Origin: Artemisia argyi
Taxonomy: Eukaryota; Streptophyta; Magnoliopsida; Asterales; Asteraceae
Direction of reading: 5' to 3'
Assembly: GCA_030686995.1 (NCBI GenBank)
Contig: CM060703.1
Location: 118,154,861 to 118,218,860 of the forward strand
Length of the DNA: 64,000 bases
The notes under the pieces were generated by a model, which had not been told where the DNA came from, did no database searches, and saw nothing but the letters and a program-made list of their open reading frames with translations. A program made the translations under genes and the position numbers. Within the stretch, counting starts at the first letter, position 1. Each line of letters starts with the position of its first letter. Positions 58,536 to 64,000 of this stretch are shown here, piece by piece.

Positions 58536-59952
58536 TGATGCGTGGGAATCGCAACAGGCTTTACCTCTCAAGGGATCTCGAGAAGCTTACAACCCCCACC
58601 AGGTAGTGTACCTGATCGTTGTAGTATAGTATAGTGACAAGTACCGGGGGATTGATCGTTCAGCTTAGGAATAGTGTCGCTAGGATTAGAAAGCCTAAAT
58701 ACTAGTTCTAAAGGTGAGGGATGATTATTTTTGTGTTTTTATATTTTTATGAAAGCAAGTAAAATCTCGGGTTTTTGGAAGAGTGGGCGGAATTAGTTGC
58801 TATTCAACTAACCCAATACTAAGATGCAACCAAAATAAAATAATAAAAATGAAAATAAACTAATTAAACTAAAGTTGTGAGTAGTAATTGGAGAAAATGT
58901 GTTTACTTAGATTTCACTACTCCCTAGATATCTTTTACACGTTAATTACTTGTTATAATTGCATGGATGATGGATCGTATTCCTTAATACCATTCATGGG
59001 GTGGCACACATAACTCCCCAATTCTATTAGCTCTTATCTCCTACTACACCATGCCCAGCACAACTATAGGGATTGTAAACAGTGGCTCATGCATTAAATA
59101 CAACCAATAAAGACCTAGTGCGCCTCGGTTCATGTTTCTTAAGACGTTCAAGCATGTTACCATTTGGAGATCTGCCAGTTTTCTTAAGCCTAACATATAA
59201 ATCATTCATCCAAGATAAGAATAAACAAGTAATCAACACATAATCAATATCTAGGTTTCATTAGATCTAAGCAAACACAAGATAGATCTAGCCTAGCATG
59301 ATAGAATTAAGACAAGAACAAGATATAGACAACCAACACATAGACATATTGATTGAATTAAAAGAACACTTATCTTGATTAATCATGCAAGGTATCAAGG
59401 GGTTGGAACCCTTGAAAAACCTGTAAAGTTACACCAAAATCGTACTTAGGGTTTCTCCCCAAAACTTCTCTCTTTAATGTGTGAAAAATAGAAAACTATA
59501 TATAGAAAAATAGGGCTGACGGCGTCAAGACAAACAATGTGACGCCGTCACCTCGCCGCCAAAACTCTCCTCGGACTGCCTAGATCCACTTCTAACGCCG
59601 TCAAGACTTAAGTACTTCCAGGCCGTCATGACTCTTTTACTCTTGACGCCCTTCCTACGTGACACCGTCAAATCCGTTCTGGGTCGTCATGGAAATTCAT
59701 GAGATTTGCTCTTGACGCCGTCAAGGTTTTGCTCTTGACGCCGTCACCTACTGTTCCCAGCATGGAAAATTAAGACTTTGGCGTTTTCTTCACTTTTATG
59801 CTCCAAAAACGTCCGAATTGCTTCCTTTTCCAGATTTCTCTCCCAAAGTATCTAAAATCACAAAAGGAACGATTTAGGGCAATATTTGATCAAATAAATT
59901 CAGATTCGGGCTTAAATGACCCCCGAAAAGTGGTTCATTTTTCGCCTCATCA
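58536..59952 (-). repeat. RE-G 5' LTR
   Basis: 1417 bp, near-identical to 52222-53638, with the same TATA-like box (about 59504-59497) and array of TGACGNCGTCA palindromes (about 59517-59747), one of which is changed to TAACGCCGTCA and one to TGACACCGTCA. Confidence 0.96.
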
Positions 59953-60281
59953 ACCACTAGCCCTAAAGTTGATAGACATGCGACCTAGGACGGATGCATA
60001 GAATTCTAGGAGAGAGTGACGGATGCATAGAATTCTAGAATGAACCTAGGACAAATAGGCTCGTCAATTTCTAAAAGACACTCAAAGTTGATTGTGGCAA
60101 ATTCGGTGTAGAGGTTTGTGCCTTCTAGGAAGGACGGGTCAATGGTTCTACCCTCATGGACATAATGTTTTTCTAAGGCTTTGAAAACATCGACTTGATT
60201 TGGGGTTAGGCCTTTGGTTTTGTGGTGTTTGGGTAGGTACTTAATGGTGTCCTTGTGGTAGTAGTGAGTTAGAGGAGGCAT
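59953..60281 (-). pseudogene. RE-E ORF3, N-terminal part
   Basis: The ATG at 60281 (MPPLTHYYHKD). About 90 codons with CPRFILEFYASV lead toward the part at 52221-51425. A 21-bp segment is present twice (59989-60009 and 60018-60038, offset 29 nt), which shifts the frame just before the RE-G insertion site. Together with 51425-52221 the protein would be about 370 aa. It has no membrane segment. The plus-strand sequence before the ATG ends in a T-rich stretch and CTAG on the coding strand, resembling a 3' splice site. Confidence 0.75.
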
Positions 60282-61116
60282 GATGATTCCTAGAAAAACA
60301 AAATTTCACATTTTAGTCTAAGTAAACGACTATTGTAATGTGGTTGTTCTAGTGTGTGCCTATATGAAAACAATGTGGAGGTGCGGTTACCTTGACTCAT
60401 TTTGATGCTTCAAAAACGTTTTATAATGAAAGTTTTGTTATAAAACAAAAGATAACCCAAGCGCTCCTAGTTCAATGTAGCTTCGTTTGAATGTACCCGA
60501 AAATACATATTGGTTATGTATTCCCTTTAGCATTCAAGAGACATTATGCAAGTGATGTTTTAAACATAACGTTTTGATTTTGTATTCTCAATGTGAGACG
60601 AAAAAATATTTATCCTATTTGTGAGAATTTTTTGGAAGAATTTGACATGGGGTGTTTTAGCAAACATGTTTACACTTAGTAAGAATGCAATTCCTAACTA
60701 TTGGGAACATGATTAGTTTTGTTAAACACCTAATTTCATGCATGAGTTTCTCAAGTTAATGCATAACCCCAAGTTTTTATTTTTGTGCAAAAATAGAATT
60801 CTTTGACTCAGATCAGGATTGTAATCAAGTTTAGAATACTTACAATGATGATTGATTTGCAATGTGAGTGAAATGATGACCAAGAAATCGCAGGTATGGA
60901 TGGATGGTAAAGTGAATAGTAACAGTTTGGAAGTGGTGGTATGAAATAATGGGTGTTTGGTTTAATATAAACAAAAAAATGATTCTGCAGGTCGGCGGAT
61001 ACGGCGGACTCTGGAATTGGGTTCCGTCCGTTGTGTTTGAGGGTTCCGCCGACCCTGCTGAGAAAAAGAGTTATGGATTTGTTTTGATTTTTATGATTTT
61101 TGTCTAATGTCCAGAA
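60282..61116 (-). promoter_or_regulatory. RE-E region between RNase H and ORF3
   Basis: Noncoding, about 830 bp. It has GGGTTCCGTCC (61019-61029) and GGGTTCCGCC (61041-61050) plus GGCGGA copies at 60994-61006, the same motif as in the LTR. No clear TATA box. A candidate splice acceptor (T-run then CTAG on the minus strand) lies just before the ORF3 ATG at about 60289-60305. Confidence 0.5.
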
Positions 61117-62564
61117 CTACAACGTAGGTTCCATGAGTCCTAAGCCTAGCCTAAGAAGGTTAAAAGGTTCACGTTTAAGGGGTTTTGTGAAAATGTCGGC
61201 TATGTTGTCTTCGGAAAAAACTTTCTCAATTGAGATATTTCCTTTTTGAACGTTGTCACGAAGGAAATGATGACGGATTTCAATATGTTTGGTACGAGCA
61301 TGTTGATCCTGGTTTTTGCTAAGATCAATGGCGCCTTTGTTGTCACTAAGAATTGTGATGTCGTTAAGTTGAATTCCGTAGTCGACGAGAGCTTGCTTCA
61401 TCCAAAGAGCTTGTTGACGTGCCTTTCCCGCCGAAACGTACTCAGCTTCCGTTGTTGAGGTAGCAAGAGCCGTTTGCTTCTTAGAGAACCATGAGGTGAG
61501 ACAATGTCCAACAAAAGTACAAATACCACTCTTACTTTTTCTATCAACATAGTCACCGGCATGATCCGAGTCGGCATACACTATGGTGTCTATTCCCGTT
61601 CCTTTGGGATACCATAAACCTAAATGTGTAGTGCCCTTAATATACCTAAAAATCCTTTTAACGGCTTCAAGATGAGTAGTCTTAGGATCTTCTTGAAAAC
61701 GAGCACATAGACAAACACTAAACATAATGTCAGGTCTAGTAGCCGTTAGGTAAAGTAGACTACCAATCATACCTCTATATTTAGTGCTATCTACGGATTC
61801 ACTTTCCTCATCCTTGGTGAGTTTAGTTTCCGTGGACATGGGTGTTTCGATTGGTTTCAAATCTTCTAATCCAAATTTCTTAAGCATGTCCTTAATATAT
61901 TTAGATTGGTTAAAGAAGATACCATCTTATAGTTGTTTAATTTGGAGTCCTAGGAAAAAGTTTAGTTCTCCTATCATACTCATTTCAAACTCGTCATGCA
62001 TGATTTTTGAGAAATCCACACTTAATTCTTGACAAGTTGATCCGAATATAATTTCATCAACATAGATTTGGACTATGATAATATGTGAATCTTTCTTCTT
62101 AGTGAAAAGAGTATTATCAACTAAGCCCATGGTATACTTATGGTCAACTAGGAAGGTTTTAAGTCGATCATACCATGCTTTTGGAGCTTGCTTAAGTCCG
62201 TAAAGAGCCTTTTTAAGTTTGTAAACATGATTTGGTTTTTCAAAATCAATGAAGCCCGGTGGTTAAGAAACATACACTTCTTCATTTATGACTCCGTTTA
62301 GAAATGTACTTTTGACGTCCATTTGAAAGAGTTTAAAATTGTGTGCACATGCATATGCAAGTAAGATTCTAATTGACTCGAGCCTAGCAACCAGAGAAAA
62401 AGTTACATCGTAGTCAATGCCTTCTTGTTGGTTATATCCTTGTGCAACTAGCCTAGCTTTGTTTCTAGACACAATTTCATTTTCATCTATTTTATTGCGA
62501 AAGACCCATTTTGTTCCAATTATAGTTTGACTCTTTGGTTGAGGAACTAATGTCCATACATCAT
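61117..62564 (-). pseudogene. RE-E reverse transcriptase and RNase H (pol C-terminal part)
   Basis: Copia RT from INDVWTLVPQPKSQ through [42 protein letters not shown], a stop in EEVYVS* (near 62263), then the active-site box. Here it reads YVDEIIFGS: the second catalytic Asp is Glu, which should disable RT. After a stop at about 61927 the reading 61887-61117 gives the RT end and RNase H (YADSDHAGDYVDRKS, TSTTEAEYVSAG, TKHIEIRHHFLRDNV, DIFTKPL) and ends LGLMEPTL. Cut at 62564 by RE-H; the upstream part of pol is right of the window. Confidence 0.93.
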
Positions 62565-63769
62565 TGATGCGTGGGGATTGCACCAGGCTTTACCTCTCAA
62601 GGGATCTTGAGAAGCTTATAACCCCCACCAGGCAGTGTACCTGATCATTGTAGTATAGTATAGTGACAAGTACCGGGGGATTGATCGTTCAGCTAGGAAT
62701 AGCGTCGCTAGGATTAGAAAACCTAAGTACTAGTTCTAGAGATGAGGGATGATTCTTTTTTTGTATTTTTATATTTTTTAGAAAGCAAGTAAATATCTTG
62801 GGTTTGAAGGATTTTTGGCGGAATTAGTTGCTAGTCAGCTAACCCAATACTAGGATGCAATCAAAATAAAATACTAAAAATGAAAATAAACTAATTTAAA
62901 CTAAGGTTATGAGCAATAAGTGGAGAAATGTGTTTACTTAGATTTCACTACTCCCTAGATATCTTTTACACGTTAATTACTTGTTATAGTTACGTGGATG
63001 ACGGATTGTATTCCTTAATACCATTCATGGGGTGGCGTACTTACTTCCCCAATCCTATGAGTGCCTACTTCACTCCTAAGTCGAGCCTGCAAGAAGCTCC
63101 TAACATGGGATCATTAGAATTTACTCATGCATTAAATACAACCAATAAAACCTAGTACACATTGGTTCATGTTTCCTAAGACGTTCAAGCATGTTACCAT
63201 TTGGAGATCTGCCAGTTTTCTTAAGCCTAACATTGAAATCATTCATCCAATACAACCATAAACAAGTAATCAACACATAATCAACATCTAGGTTTCATTA
63301 GATCTAAGCAAACACAAGATAAATCTAGCCTAGCATGGTGGAATCAAGACAAGCACAAGATATAGACAACCAACACATAGACATATTGATTGAATTAAGA
63401 AAAGACTTATCTTAATAACACATGTAAGGATTCAAGGGTTGAAAACCCTTGAAAAGCTGTAAAATTCGTATATGGTTCGGCCTTAGGGTTTCTCCAAACT
63501 TGTTCCTCTTCATAAATGAAAATTAGAAAATTATATATAGATAATAGAGGCTGACGGCGTCAAGAACAACCTTGTGATGCCGTCATCTCGCCGCCAAAAT
63601 AATCCTCGGACTGCCTTGATCTACATCTGACGCCGTCATGTAGTCCATATTTCCAGGCCGTCACACATTTAACTCTTGATGCTCTTCTTTGTGACACCTT
63701 CATTTCTGTACTGGGTCGTCATGATCTTTACTCTTGACGCCGTCAAATTCTTCCTCTTGACGCCGTCAC
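62565..63769 (-). repeat. RE-H: partial LTR of an RE-G-related Athila-like element
   Basis: Starts TGATGCGTGGGGATTGC and follows the RE-G LTR at clearly lower identity for about 1.2 kb, including the TGACGNCGTCA palindromes (63552-63562, 63627-63637, 63735-63745, 63757-63767) and degenerate copies. It inserted at the start of the RE-E RT region and is cut at 63770 by RE-I before its expected end. Whether it is part of a full element cannot be seen. Confidence 0.82.
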
Positions 63770-64000
63770 TGTCACAACTCACCATTTCAGGTCATTTCCC
63801 AAACGTCAACAATTTACTATTCATAAATCACTATTCATCAAAACACTATTCATCGTTTTACTATTCATCATTTTCGAGGTCAATTTAATATTCTGAGAAA
63901 CATTTGAAATTTTTACTATTCACTAAACACTATTCATTTCCAGAAAATTTTTCACTATTCACTTGCATTACTCATTTCATCGTAAATTTAGTTTACGGGT
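63770..64000 (+). repeat. RE-I: start of a Tekay-type LTR
   Basis: Homology to the RE-G LTR stops at 63769 and a new sequence starts TGTCACAACTC. Its first bases (ACCATTTCAGGT, then repeated ACTATTCA units) resemble the start of the RE-D LTR (GCAATTTCAGGTTAAT, CACTATTCAC). Plus strand is inferred from that match. It continues past the window. Confidence 0.65.

Larger units (their letters stand above)
52222..59952 (-). mobile_element. RE-G: Athila-like non-autonomous element (gag-only)
   Basis: 7,731 bp on the minus strand with two 1417-bp LTRs (58536-59952 is 5', 52222-53638 is 3') and the TSD ACCAC at 52217-52221 and 59953-59957. It holds a PBS, gag with a protease-like end, and a 2.5-kb noncoding 3' part. 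There is no RT, RNase H or integrase. LTRs are equal in length and differ at few positions, so it is a young insertion into RE-E ORF3. Confidence 0.97.

Overview
The window looks like plant nuclear DNA, most likely a eudicot and probably Asteraceae. It is AT-rich. The Copia families carry a third ORF of the type often found beside SIRE-like Copia polyproteins in Asteraceae; that match is from memory, not from a search. I see no intact host gene. Essentially all 64 kb is a nest of LTR retrotransposons, here called RE-A to RE-I. The boundaries of four of them are fixed by paired LTRs and matching 5-bp target-site duplications (TSDs).

Layout. RE-A (Copia, minus strand) runs from beyond position 1 to 8775 and ends at 20630-20688. 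RE-B (Copia, plus, 8776-20624, TSD ACTTT) sits inside the 5' LTR of RE-A. An AAT microsatellite (20689-20795) separates RE-A from RE-C, a minus-strand Tekay-like Gypsy element. RE-C consists of its 3' LTR (20796-22104 plus 32391-34204) and the end of pol (to 34699). RE-D (plus, 22105-32385, TSD TTTTA) is a gag-only element inside that LTR. RE-E (Copia, minus) begins at 34700 and is the backbone of the right half. It is interrupted by RE-F (Athila-like, plus, 36410-49577, TSD GGTTT), RE-G (Athila-like, minus, 52222-59952, TSD ACCAC) and RE-H (62565-63769, LTR of an RE-G relative). RE-H is in turn cut at 63770 by another Tekay-type LTR, RE-I.

How the parts work together. RE-A, RE-B and RE-E each carry gag-pol or its remains plus extra genes between pol and the 3' LTR. 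In RE-A and RE-B these are an antisense ORF of about 150 codons with its own TATA box and poly(A) signal, and a divergently arranged sense ORF3. In RE-E they are ORF3 and a proline-rich ORF4 with its own TATA box. RE-D, RE-F and RE-G have gag (RE-F also protease) but no reverse transcriptase or integrase, so they would need enzymes supplied in trans. All protein-coding elements carry nonsense or frameshift lesions except the antisense ORFs and a few short ORFs.

Most notable signals. (1) Each family carries its own short motif, repeated in the LTR upstream of the TATA box and again beside internal genes: AGTACT-centred in RE-A, CCACTGC in RE-B, GGGTTCCGCC in RE-E, TGACGNCGTCA in RE-G. In RE-A and RE-B it also fills weakly constrained linkers of the polyproteins. 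(2) A conserved antisense gene occurs in two diverged Copia elements, facing ORF3 across a motif-bearing intergenic region. Together these suggest element-encoded, motif-specific self-regulation, which is inference. (3) RE-D carries what looks like the promoter, leader and first 49 codons of a host LRR receptor-kinase gene. (4) RE-F encodes an unfamiliar acidic repeat domain ending in a predicted membrane segment.
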